DNA from: Watersipora subatra
Taxonomy: Eukaryota > Bryozoa > Gymnolaemata > Cheilostomatida > Watersiporidae
Assembly (NCBI RefSeq): GCF_963576615.1
Contig: NC_088711.1
Coordinates: 40,420,621 to 40,484,620, forward strand
DNA length: 64,000 nucleotides
Direction of reading: 5' to 3'
The notes under the pieces: model-generated
Seen by the model: the letters and a program-made list of their open reading frames with translations, nothing else
Told to the model about the DNA's origin: nothing
The model's database searches: none
Part shown: positions 10,845-22,948 of the stretch, in pieces
How the letters are laid out: each line of letters starts with the position of its first letter
Numbering within the stretch: the stretch's first letter is position 1
Made by a program: the position numbers and the translations under genes

Positions 10845-12340
10845 GCCAAATCGAAAAAGCATCCCAGCAGAATTGAAAGCAAGCCATGATAGTATAGTGG
10901 TTAGTACTTCATGTTGTGGCCGTTAAAACCCAGTTCCGATTCCTGGTCATGGCATTTCATTATTTTTATGACAATTATTTTCCATTAAAGCAAAAAAAAC
11001 CTCTGAGCAAAATTAAAACTATGATAATATAATAGTGGTTAGTATTTCATGTTGCAACCATGAACAGCCGGGTTTGAATTCTGGTCATGGCATTTTATTG
11101 TCTTGCTAAAAAAAACTTTACACTGGAATACAAAAACATCCCAGTAAATTTGAAAGTAAGCAATGATAGTATAATAGTGGTCAGAACTTCACGTTGTGGC
11201 CGTGAAAACCCAGGTTTGAACCCTGGTCATATCATTTCATTATTTTCATGACATTTCTTTTCCATTAAAGAAAAAAAACCTCCGAGCAATTTCAAAACTA
11301 TGACAATATAATAGTGGTTAGTATTTCATTACGCAACCATGAAAAGCCGGGTTCGAATCCTGGTCATGGCATTTTAAAATCTTGCAAAATAAACTCCGCA
11401 TTTGAAATACAAAAAGCATCCCGAGACATTTGAAAGCATGCCTTAAAAGTAGAGCGGTTGTTACTTTTTGTTGTGACTGAGAAAACTCAGGTTCGACTCC
11501 TAGTCATTGCATCTAATGTTCTGATAAAATAACTTATAGATCAGAAAACAAAAAACTTCCAGGCAAGTTGGAAAGTGAGCCATGATAATATAGTGGTTAG
11601 TATTTTATGTTGCAGCCATGAAAACCCAGATTCAAATTCTAGTCAAAGCAATTTATTGTCGTGATAACGGAATCTTTACACTGGAATACAAAAAGCATTC
11701 CAGTAATATTTCAAGCAAGCCATGATAGTATAGTCGTTAGTACTTCACGTTGTGGCCGTGAAAACCCAGGTTCGAATCCTGGTCATTGCATTTCATTGTT
11801 TTCATGACATTTCTTTTCCATTAAAGAAAAAAAACCTCCGAGCAATTTCAAAACTATGAGAATTTAGTAGTGGTTAGTACTTCATGATCCAACCATGAAA
11901 AGCCGGGTTCGAATCCTGTTCATGGCATTTTATTGTTTCGCTAACAAAAAATTCACTTTGGAATACAGAAACAATCCCAGTAAATAAAAAATAAGCCATG
12001 ATAATATAGCAGTTAGTACTTCACGTTGATGTCGTGAAAACCAAGGTTCGAATCCTGGTCATGGTATTTTATTGTCTTGCTAAAAAAAATTTACATTGGA
12101 ATAGAAAAACATCCCAGTAAATTTGAAAGTAAACAGTGGTTGTATAATAGTGGTTAGTACGTCACGTTGTGGCCGTGAAAACCTAGGTTCGAATCCTGGT
12201 CATGGCATTTTATAATTTCGCGTAAAAAACTCCCATATGTAATACTAAAAGCATCCCGACACATTTGAAAGCATGCCTTTAGAGTACAGCGGTTACTACT
12301 TTTTGTTGTGACCGAGAAAACTCAGGTTCGACTCCTAGTC
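10845..12340 (+). repeat. Segment of copy 1 transferred from 6.5-8.6 kb, with a four-monomer gap
   Basis: Positions 10,845-11,780 match 6,534-7,470 at an offset of 4,311 bp. From 11,782 to 12,340 the match continues with 8,031-8,589 at an offset of 3,751 bp. The difference, 560 bp, is four monomers. Both contain the TTTTAAAATCTTGC spacer, the GCCTTAAAAG acceptor variant and the AGAATnTAGTAG unit. The block ends at the shared string ATGGCAT, where the sequence jumps to another class. Confidence 0.8.
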
Positions 12341-13393
12341 ATGGCATTTAATGTTTTGCTAACAAAACTTTTACATCGGAAAGCAAAAAACTCCTAAGCA
12401 AGTTTAAAACTGAGCCATGATAGTATAATTGTTAGTATTTTATGTTGCAGCAATGAAAACCCATATTCAAATTTTGGTCAAAGCAGTTTATTGTTGTGCT
12501 AACAGATTCTTCACACTGGAATACAAAAAGAGTTCCAGTAAATTATTAAGCAAGCCATGATAGTATAGTAGTTAGTACTTCACGTTGTGGCCGTGAAAAC
12601 CCAGGTTCGAATCCTGGTCATGGCATTTTAATATTTTTATGACAATAAAAGTTTTTCCAGCCAAATCGAAAAAGCATCTCAGCAGAATTGAAAGCAAGCC
12701 ATGATAGTATAGTGGTTAGTACTTCACGTTGTGGCCGTGAAAACCCAGGTTTGAATCCTGGTCATGGCATTTTAATATTTTTATAACAAAGTTTTTACAG
12801 CCAAATCGAAAAAGCATCCCAGCAGAAATGAAAGCAAGCCATGATAGTATAGTGGTTAGTAATTCACGTTGTGGCCGTGAAAACCCAGGTTCGATAGCTA
12901 GTCATGGCATTTTATTATTTTTATGACAATACTTTTCCAGTAAAGCAAAAAAAGTCTCCGATCAAATTTAAAACTATGATAATATAATTGTGGTTAGTAT
13001 TTCATTATGCAACCATGAAATGCCGGGTTCGAATCCTGGTCATGGCATTTTATTATTTTTATGACAAAGCTTTTCCAGCCAAATAGAAAAAGCATCCCAG
13101 CAGAATTGAAAGCAAGCCATTATAGTATAGTGGTTGGTACTTCTTGTTGTGGCCGACAAAAACCCAGTTCCGAATCCTGATCATGGCATTTTGTTATTTT
13201 TATGACAATACTTTTCCATTAAAGCAAAAAAAGCCTCCGAGCAATTTCAAAACTATGACAATATAATAGTGGTTAGTATTTCATTACGCAACCATGAAAA
13301 GCCGGGTTCGAATCCTGGTCATGGCATTTTAATGTCTCGCTAACAAAAAGTTCACATTGGAATACAAAAACAATCCCAGTAAATAAAAAACAA

Positions 13394-13465
13394 GCCACGA
13401 TAATATAGCGGTTAATACTTCACATTGATGTTGTGAAAAGCCAGGTTCGAATCCTGGTCATGGCA
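13394..13465 (+). tRNA. tRNA-like unit with anticodon-position GAT (Ile), stem TCACA/TGTGA
   Basis: Same loop TTGATGT as the unit at 8244, but the closing anticodon-stem pair is A-T instead of G-C, changed on both sides. Acceptor GCCACGA/TCATGGC has one C-A mismatch. T-arm CCAGG-TTCGAAT-CCTGG and the B box are perfect. TTTTAAAATC follows. Sisters at about 814, 4,892, 5,731 and 54,139 are usually followed by the decayed GTG class. Confidence 0.5.
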
Positions 13466-13952
13466 TTTTAAAATCTTGCAAAATAAACTCCGCATTTGAA
13501 ATACAAAAAGCATCCCGAGACATTTGAAAGCATGCCTTAAAAGTAGAGCGGTTGTTACTTTTTGTTGTGACTGAGAAAACTCAGGTTCGACTCCTAGTCG
13601 TTGCATCTAATGTTCTGATAAAATAACTTATAGATCAGAAAACAAAAAACTTCCAGGCAAGTTGGAAAGCGAGCCATGATAATATAGTGGTTAGTATTTT
13701 ATGTTGCAGCCATGAAAACCCAGATTCAAATTCTAGTCAAAGCAATTTATTGTCGTGATAACGGAATCTTTACACTGGAATACACAAAGCATTCCAGTAA
13801 TATTTTAAGCAAGCCAAGATAGTATAGTGGTTAGTACTTCACGTTGTGGCCGTGAAAACCCAGGTTCGAATCCTGGTCATGGCATTTTAATATTTTTATG
13901 ACAAAGTTTTTCCAGCCAAATTGAAAAAAAATCCCAGCAGAATTGAAAGCAA

Positions 13953-14024
13953 GCCATGATAGTATAGTGGTTAGTACTTCACGTTGTGGCCGTGAAAACC
14001 CAGGTTCGAATCCTGGTCATGGCA
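13953..14024 (+). tRNA. tRNA-His(GTG)-like gene, exact consensus
   Basis: Exact 72-nt consensus with TTTTATTACTTTT downstream. Upstream, at 13,813, is a near-copy with GCCAAGA, which has one acceptor mismatch. Downstream is the GTT-anticodon unit at 14,093. Confidence 0.75.
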
Positions 14025-14092
14025 TTTTATTACTTTTATGACAAATTTTTTCCAGCCAAATCGAAAAAGCATCCCAGCAGAATTGAAAGCAA

Positions 14093-14164
14093 GTCATGAT
14101 AGTATAGTGGTTAGTACTTCATGTTGTTGCCGTTAAAACCCAGTTCCGATTCCTGGTTATGGCA
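14093..14164 (+). tRNA. tRNA-like unit with anticodon-position GTT (Asn)
   Basis: The loop is TTGTTGC. The stem TCATG/CGTTA has two non-canonical positions. The acceptor is GTCATGA/TTATGGC and the T-arm CCAGTTCCGATTCCTGG has lost the normal T-loop, so the B box is poor. Followed by TTTCATTATTTTT. Probably a pseudo-tRNA. Confidence 0.35.
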
Positions 14165-17100
14165 TTTCATTATTTTTATGACAATTCTTTTCCATTAAAG
14201 CAAAAAAAACCTCTGAGCAAAGTTAAAACTATGATAATTTAATAGTGGTTAGTATTTCATGTTGCAACCATGAAAAGCCGGGTTTGAATTCTGGTCATGG
14301 CATTTTATTGTCTTGCTAAAAAAGACTTTACATTGGAATACAAAAACATCCCAGTAAATTTGAAAGTAAGCAATGATAGTATAATAGTGGTCAGAACGTC
14401 ACGTTGTGGCCGTGAAAACCCAGGTTCGAATCCTGGTCATTGCATTTCATTGTTTTCATGACATTTCTTTTCCATTAAAGAAAAAAAACCTCCGAGCAAT
14501 TTCAAAACTATGAGAATATAGTAGTGGTTAGTACTTCATGATCCAACCATGAAAAGCCGGGTTCGAATCCTGTTCATGGCATTTTATTGTCTCGCTAACA
14601 AAAAATTCACTTTGGAATACAGAAACAATCCCAGTAAATAAAAAATAAGCCATGATAAAATAGCAGTTGGTACTTCACGTTGATGTCGTGAAAACCAAGG
14701 TTCGAATCCTGGTCATGGTATTTTATTGTCTTGCTAAAAAAAATTTACATTGGAATAGAAAAACATCCCAGTAAATTTGAAAGTAAACAGTGGTTGTATA
14801 ATAGTGGTTAGTACGTCACGTTGTGGCCGTGAAAACCTAGGTTCGAATCCTGGTCATGGCATTTTATAATTTCGCGTAAAAAACTCCCATATGTAATGCT
14901 AAAAGCATCCCGACACATTTGAAAGCATGCCTTTAGAGTACAGCGGTTACTACTTTTTGTTGTGACCGAGAAAACTCAGGTTCGACTCCTAGTCATGGCA
15001 TCTAATGTTCTGCTAACAAACCTTCTAGATCAGAAAACAAAAAACTTGCCAGCAAGTTGGAAAGTGAGCCATGATAATATAGTGGTTAGTATTTTATGTT
15101 GCAGCCATGAAAACCCAGATTCAAATTCTAGTCAAGGCAGTTCATTGTCGTGATAACAAAATCTTTACACTGGAATACAAAAAGCATTCCAGTATAATAT
15201 TAAGCAAGCCGTGATAGTATAGTGGTTAGTACTTCACGTTGTGGCCGTGAAAACCCAGGTTTGAATCCTGGTCATTGCATTTAATGTTTTGCTAACAAAA
15301 CTTTTACATCGGAAAGCAAAAAACTCCTAAGCAAGTTTAAAACTGAGCCATGATAGTATAATTGTTAGTATTTTATGTTGCAGCCATGAAAACCCAGATT
15401 CAAATCTTGGTCAAAGCAGTTTATTGTCGTGCTAACAATAAAAGTTTTTGCAGCCAAATCGAAAAAGCATCCCAGCAGAATTGAAAGCAAGCCATGATAG
15501 TATAGTGGTTAGTACTTCATGTTGTGGCCATGAAAACCCAGTCCCGAGTCCTGGTCATGGCATTTAATGTTTTGCTAACAAAACTTTTACATCGGAAAGC
15601 AAAAAACTCCTAAGCAAGTTTAAAACTGAGCCATGATAGTATAATTGTTAGCATTTTATGTTGCAGCCATGAAAACCCAGATTCAAATCTTGGTCAAAGC
15701 AGTTTATTGTCGTGCTAACAGATTCTTCACACTGGAATACAAAAAGAGTTCCAGTATATTATTAAGCAAGCCATGATAGTATAGTGGTTCATGGCTATAC
15801 GTTGTGGTTGTGAAAACCCATGTTCGAATCCTGGTCATGGCATTTTAATACTTTTATGACAATAAAAGTTTTTCCAGCCAAATCGAAAAAGCATCCCAGC
15901 AGAATTGAAAGCAAGCCATGATAGTATAGTGGTTAGTACTTCACGTTGCGGCCGACAAAACCCAGTTCCGAATCCTGATCATGGCATTTTGTTACTTTTA
16001 TGACAATACTTTTCCATTAAAGCAAAAAAAGCCTCCGAGCAATTTCAAAAGTATGACAATATAATAGTGGTTAGTATTTCATTACGCAACCATGAACAGC
16101 CGGGTTCGCTAACAAAATGTTTTGCAGCCAAATCGAAAAAGCATCCCAGCAGAATTGAAAGCAAGCCATGATAGTATAGTGGTTAGTACTTCATGTTGTG
16201 GTCGTGAAAACCCAGGTTCAAATCCTGGTCATTGCATTTTAATATTTTTATGACAAAGTTTTTCCAGCCAAATAGAAAAAGCATCCCAGCAGAATTGAAA
16301 GCAAGCCATGATAGTATAGTGGTTAGTACTTCACGTTGTGGCCGTGAAAATCCAGGTTCGAACTCTGGTCATGGCATTTCATTATTTTTATGACAATTCT
16401 TTTCCATTAAAGCAAAAAAAACCTCTGAGCAAAGTTAAAACTATGATAATTTAAGAGTGGTTAGTATTTCATGTTGCAACCATGAACAGCCGGGTTTGAA
16501 TTCTGTTCATGGCATTTTATTGTCTTGCTAAAAATTTTTTTACATTGGATTACAAAAACATCCCAGTAAATTTGAAAGTAAGCAATGATAGTATAATAGT
16601 GGTCAGAACTTCACGTTGTGGCCGTGAAAACCCAGGTTTGAACCCTGGTCATATCATTTCATTATTTTTATGACAATTATTTTCCATTAAAGCAAAAAAA
16701 AACCTCTGAGCAAAATCAAAACTATGATAATATAATAGTGGTTAGTATTTCATGTTGCAACCATGAAAAGCCGGGTTTGAATTCTGTTCATGGCATTTTA
16801 TTGTCTTGCTAAAATTTTTTTTACATTGGAATACAAAAACATCCCAGTAAATTTGAAAGTAAGCAATGATAGTATAATAGTGGTCAGAACTTCACGTTGT
16901 GGCCGTGAAAACCCAGGTTTGAACCCTGGTCATATCATTTCATTATTTTCATGACATTTCTTTTCCATTAAAGAAAAAAAACCTCTGTGGTAATATAATA
17001 GTGGTTAGTATTTCATTACGCAACCATGAAAAGCCGTGTTCGAATCCTGGTCATGGCATTTTAATGTCTCGCTAACAAAAAGTTCACATTGGAATACAAA

Positions 17101-20100
17101 AACAATCCCAGTAAATAAAAAACAAGCCACGATAATATAGCGGTTAATACTTCACCTCTGATGTTGTGAAAAGTCAGGTTCGAATCCTGGTCATGGCATT
17201 TTAAAATCTTGGAAAATAAACTCTACATTTGTAATACAAAAAGCACCCCGAGAAATTTGAAAGCATGCCTTTAGAGTAGAGCGGTTGCTACTTTTTGTTG
17301 TGACTGATAAAACTCAGGTTCGACTCCTAGTCATTGCATCTAATGTTCTGATAAAAAACTTCTAGATCAGAAAACAAAAAACTTTCCAGCAAGATGGAAA
17401 GTGAGCCATGATCCTATAATTGTTAGTATTTTATGTTGCAGCCATGAAAACTCAGATTCAAATTCTAGTCAAAGCAGTTCATTGTCGTGATAACAAAATC
17501 TTTACACTGGAATACAAAAAGCATCCCAGCAGAAATGAAAGCAAGCCATGATAGTATAGTGGTTAGTACTTCATGTTGTGGCCGTGAAAACCCAGGTTCG
17601 AATCCTTGTCATGGCATTTTATTATTTTTATGACAAAGCTTTTCCAGCCAAATAGAAAAAGCATCCCAGCAGAATTGAAAGCAAGCCATGATAGTATAGT
17701 GGTTAGTACTCCACGTTGTGGCCGTTAAAACCCAGGTTCGAATCCTGGTCATGGCATTTTAATATTTTTATGACAATAAAAGTTTTTGCAGCCAAATCGA
17801 AAAAGCATCCCAGCAGAATTGAAAGCAAGCCATGATCGTATAGTGGTTAGTACTTCACGTTGTGGCCGTGAAAACCCAGTTCCGACTCCTGGTCATGGCA
17901 TTTCATTATTTTTATGACAATTATTTTCCATTAAAGCAAAAAAAACCTCCGAGCAAAATTAAAACTATGATAATATAATAGTGGTTAGTATTTCATGTTG
18001 CAACCATGAACAGCCGGGTTTGAATCCTGGTCATGGCATTTAATTGTCTTGCTAAAAAAACTTTACATTGGAATACAAAAACATCCCAGTGAATTTGAAA
18101 GTAAACAATGATAGTATAATAGTGGTCAGTACTTCACGTTTTGGCCCTGAAAACTTAGGTTCGAATCCTGGTCATGGCATGTTATAATTTTGCGTAAAAA
18201 ACTCCGCATATGTAATACAAAAAGCATGGCATTTTATTGTCTCGCTAACAAAAAGTTCACATTTGAATACAAAAACAATCCCAGTAAATAAAAAAAAAAG
18301 CCATGACAATATAGCGGTTAGTACTTCACGTTGATGTTGTGAAAACCAAGGTTCGAATCCTGGTCATGGCATTTTATTGTCTTTCTAAAAATCTTTTACA
18401 TTGGAATACAAAAACATCCCAGTAAATTTGAAAGTAAACAGTGATAGTATAATAGTGGTTAGTACTTCACGTTGTGGCCGTGAAAACCCAGGTTTGAATC
18501 CTGGTCACGGCATTTTAATATTTTTATAACAAAGTTTTTACAGCCAAATCGAAAAAGCATCCCAGCAGAAATGAAAGCAAGCCATGATAGTATAGTGGTT
18601 AGTACTTCACGTTGCGACCGTGAAAACCCAGGTTCGATACCTAGTCATGGCATTTTATTATTTTTATGACATTACTTTTCCATTAAAGCAAAAAAAGTCT
18701 CCGATCAAATTTAAAACTATGATAATATAATTGTGGTTAGTATTTCATTACGCAACCATGAAAAGCCGGGTTCGAATCCTGGTCATGGCATTTTATTATT
18801 TTTATGACAAAGCTTTTCCAGCCAAATAGAAAAAGCATCCCAGCAGAATTGAAAGCAAGCCATTATAGTATAGTGGTTAGTACTTCACGTTGCGACCGTG
18901 AAAACCCAGTCCCGAGTCTTGGTTATGGCATTTAATGTTTTGCTAACAAAACTTTTACATCGGAAAGCAAAAAACTCCTACGCAAGTTTGAAACTGAGCC
19001 ATGATAGTATAATTGTTAGTATTTTATGTTGCAGCCATGAAAACGCATATTCAAATTTTGGTCAAAGCAGTTTATTGTCGTGCTAACAGATTCTTCACAC
19101 TGGAATACAAAAAGAGTTCCAGTAAATTATTAAGCAAGCCATGATAGTATAGTGGTTAGTACTTCACGTTGTGGCCGTGAAAACCCAGGTTCGAATCCTG
19201 GTCATGGAATTTTATTATTTTTATGACAAAGCTTTTCCAGCCAAATAGAAAAAGCATCCCAACAGAATTGAAAGCAAGCCATTATAGTATAGTGGTTGGT
19301 ACTTCATGATGTGGCCGTGAAAACCCAGGTTCGAATCCTGGTCATGGCATTTTATTATTTTTATGACAAAGCTTTTCCAGCCAAATAGAAAAAGCATCCC
19401 AGCAGAATTGAAAGCAAGCCATGATAGTATAATAGTGGTCAGAACTTCACGTTGTGGCCATGAAAACCCAGGTTTGAACCCTGGTCATATCATTTCATTA
19501 TTTTCATGACATTTCTTTTCCATTAAAGAAAAAAACCTCCGAGCAATTTCAAAACTATGACAATATAATAGTGGTTAGTATTTCATTACGCAACCATGAA
19601 AAGCCGGGTTCGAATCCTGGTCATGGCATTTTAATGTCTCGCTAACAAAAAGTTCACATTGGAATACAAAAAACAATCCCAGTAAATAAAATAAAAAAAG
19701 TAGTTGTGGCCGTGAAAACCCAGGTTCAAATCCTGGTCATTGCATTTAACATTTTTATGACAAAGTTTTTCCAGCCAAATCGAAAAAGCATCCCAGCAGA
19801 ATTGAAAGCAAGTCATGATAGTATAGTGGTTAGTACTTCATGTTGTGGCCGTTAAAACCCAGTTCCGATTCCTGGTCATGGCATTTAATTATTTTTATGA
19901 CAATTCTTTTCCATTAAAGCAAAAAAAACCTCTGAGCAAAATTAAAACTATGATAATATAATAGTGGTTAGTATTTCATGTTGCAACCATGAACAGCCAG
20001 GTTCGAATCCTGGTCATGGCATTTTATTGTCTTGCTAAAAAATACTTTACATTGGAATACAAAAACATCCCAGTAAATTTGAAAGTAAGCAATGATAGTA

Positions 20101-22876
20101 TAATAGTGGTCAGAACTTCACGTTGTGGCCGTGAAAACCAAGGTTTGAACCCTGGTCATATCATTTCATTATTTTCATGACATTTCTTTTCCATTAAAGA
20201 AAAAAAACCTCCGAGCAATTTCAAAACTATGACAATATAATAGTGGTTAGTATTTCATTACGCAACCATGAAAAGCCGGGTTCGAATCCTGGTCATGGCA
20301 TTTTAATGTCTCGCTAACAAAAAGTTCACATTGGAATACAAAAACAATCCCAGTAAATGAAAAACAAGCCCCGATAATATAGCGGTTAATACTTCACATT
20401 GATGTTGTGAAAAGCCAGGTTCGAATCCTGGTCATGGCATTTTAAAATCTTGGAAAATAAACTCTACATCTGTAATACAAAAAGCATCCCGAGACATTTG
20501 AAAGCATGCCTTTAGAGTAGAGCGGTTGCTACTTTTTGTTGTGACTGAGAAAACTCAGGTTCGACTCCTAGACATTGCATCTAATGTTCTGCTAACAAAA
20601 TTTCTAGATCAGAAAACAAAAAACTTCCCAGCATGTTGAAAAGTGAGCCATGATAATATAGTGGTTAGTATTTTATGTTGCAGCCATGAAAACCCAGATT
20701 CAAATTCTAGTCAAAGCAATTTATTGTCATGATAACGGAATATTTACACTGGAATACAAAAAGCCTTCCAGAAAAATTTAAAGCAAGCCATGATAGTATA
20801 GGGGTTAGTACTTCACGTTGTGGCCGTGAAAACCCAGGTTCGAATCCTGGTCATGGCATTTTAATATTTTTATGACAAAGTTTTTCCAGTTAAATCGAAC
20901 AAGCATCCCAGCAGAATTGAAAGCAAGCCATGACAGTATAGTGGTTAGCACTTCACGTTGTGGCCGTGAAAACCCAGGTTCGAATCCTGGTCGTGGTATT
21001 TTCATATTTTTATGACAACGTTTTTTCAGCCAAATCGAAAAAGCATCCCAGCAGAATTGAAAGCAAGTCATGATAGTATAGTGGTTAGTACTTCATGTTG
21101 TGACCATTAAAATCCAGTCCCGAATCCTGGTCATGCCATTTCGTTATTTTTATGACAATTCTTTTCAATTAAAGCAAAAAAACATCCGAGCAAAATTAAA
21201 ACTATGATAATATAATAGTGGTTAGTATTTCATGTTGCAACCATGAACATCCGGGTTTGAATTCTGGTCATGGTATTTAATTGTCTTGCTAAAAAAACTT
21301 TACATTGGAATACAAAAACATCCCAGTAAATTTGAAAGTAAGCAATGATAGTATAATAGTGGTCAGAACGTCACGTTGTGGCCGTGAAAACCCAGGTTCG
21401 AATTCTGGTCATTGCATTTCATTATTTTCATGGCATTTCTTTTCCATTAAAGAAAAAAAACCTCCGAGCAATTTTAAAACTATGATAATATAGTAGTGGG
21501 TAGTAATTCATTATCCAACCATGAGAAGCCGGGTTCGAATCCTGTTCATGGCGTTTTATTGTTTCGCTAACAAAAAAATGACTTTGGAATACAGAAACAA
21601 TCCCAGTAAATAAAAAATAAGCCATGATAACATAGCGGTTAGTACTTCACGTCGTGAAAACCAAGGGTCGAATCCTGGTCATGGTATTTTATTGTCTTGC
21701 TAAAAAAAATTTACATTGAAATAGAAAAACATCCCAGTAAATTTGAAAGTAAACAGTGGTTGTATAATAGTGGTTAGTACGTCACGTTGTGGCCATGGAA
21801 ACCCAGTTTCGAATCCTGGTCATGGTATTTTATAATTTCGCGTAAAAAACTCCCATATGTAATACTAAAAGCATCCCGACACATTTGAAAGCATGCCTTT
21901 AGAGTAAAGCGGTTATTACTTTTTGTTGTGACCGAGAAAACTCAAGTTCGACTCCTAGTCATGGCATCTAAATTTCTGCTAACAAACCTTCTACATCAGA
22001 AAACAAAAAACTTTCCAGCAAGTAGGAAAGTGAGCCATGATAATTTAGTGGCTAGTACTTTATGTTGCAGACATGAAAACCCAGATTCAAATTCTAGTCA
22101 AAGCAGTTCATTGTCGTGCTAACAGATCCTTAACACTGGAATACAAAAAGAGTTCCAGTAAATTATTAAGCAAGCCATGATAGTATAGTGATTAGTACTT
22201 CACGTTGTGGCCGTGAAAACCCAGGTTCGAATCCTGGTCATGGCATTTTAATATTTTTATGACAATAAAAGTTTTTCCAGCCAAATCGAAAAAGCATCCC
22301 AGCAGAACAGAAAGCAAGCCATGATAGTATAGTGGTTAGTACTTCATGTTGTGGCCATGAAAACCCAGTCCCGAGTCCTGGTCATGGCATTTAATGTTTT
22401 GCTAACAAAACTTTTACATCGGAAAGCAAAATACTCCTACGCAAGTTTGAAACTGAGCCATGATAGTATAATTGTTAGTATTTTATGTTGCAGCCATGAA
22501 AACCCATATTCAAATTTTGGTCAAAGCAGTTTTTTGTCGTGCTAACAGATTCTTCACACTGGAATACAGAAAGATTTCCAGTAAATTATTAAGCAAGCCA
22601 TGATAGTATAGTGGTTAGTACTTCACGTTGTGGCCGTGAAAACCCAGGTTTGAATCCTGGTCATGGCATTTTATTATTTTTATGACAAAGCTTTTCCAGC
22701 CAAATAGAAAATGCATCCCAGCAGAATTGAAAGCAAGCCATTATAGTATAGTGGTTGGTACTTCATGTTGTGGCCGTGAAAACCCAGGTTCGAATCCTGG
22801 TCATGGCATTTTATTATTTTTATGACAAAGCTTTTCCAGCCAAATAGAAAAAGCATCCAAGCATAATTGAAAGCAA

Positions 22877-22948
22877 GCCATGATAGTATAGTGGTTAGTA
22901 CTTCACGTTGTGGCCGTGAAAACCCAGGTTCGAATCCTGGTCATGGCA
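22877..22948 (+). tRNA. tRNA-His(GTG)-like gene, exact consensus (copy 2 partner of 3315)
   Basis: Exact consensus at precisely +19,562 bp from the unit at 3315, with the same shortened TTTTTATGAC flank. Confidence 0.75.

Larger units (their letters stand above)
1..19562 (+). repeat. Higher-order repeat, copy 1 (19,562 bp period)
   Basis: Position 1 lines up with 19563, and the offset of 19,562 bp holds without change from 1 to about 10,890. Roughly 142 monomers of several classes follow in fixed order. By eye only scattered single-base differences separate this copy from copy 2 over most of its length. The phase is arbitrary because the left end of the array lies outside the window. Internal features are a 4,617-6,207 duplication and a 10,845-12,340 segment that copy 2 does not share. 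Confidence 0.92.
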
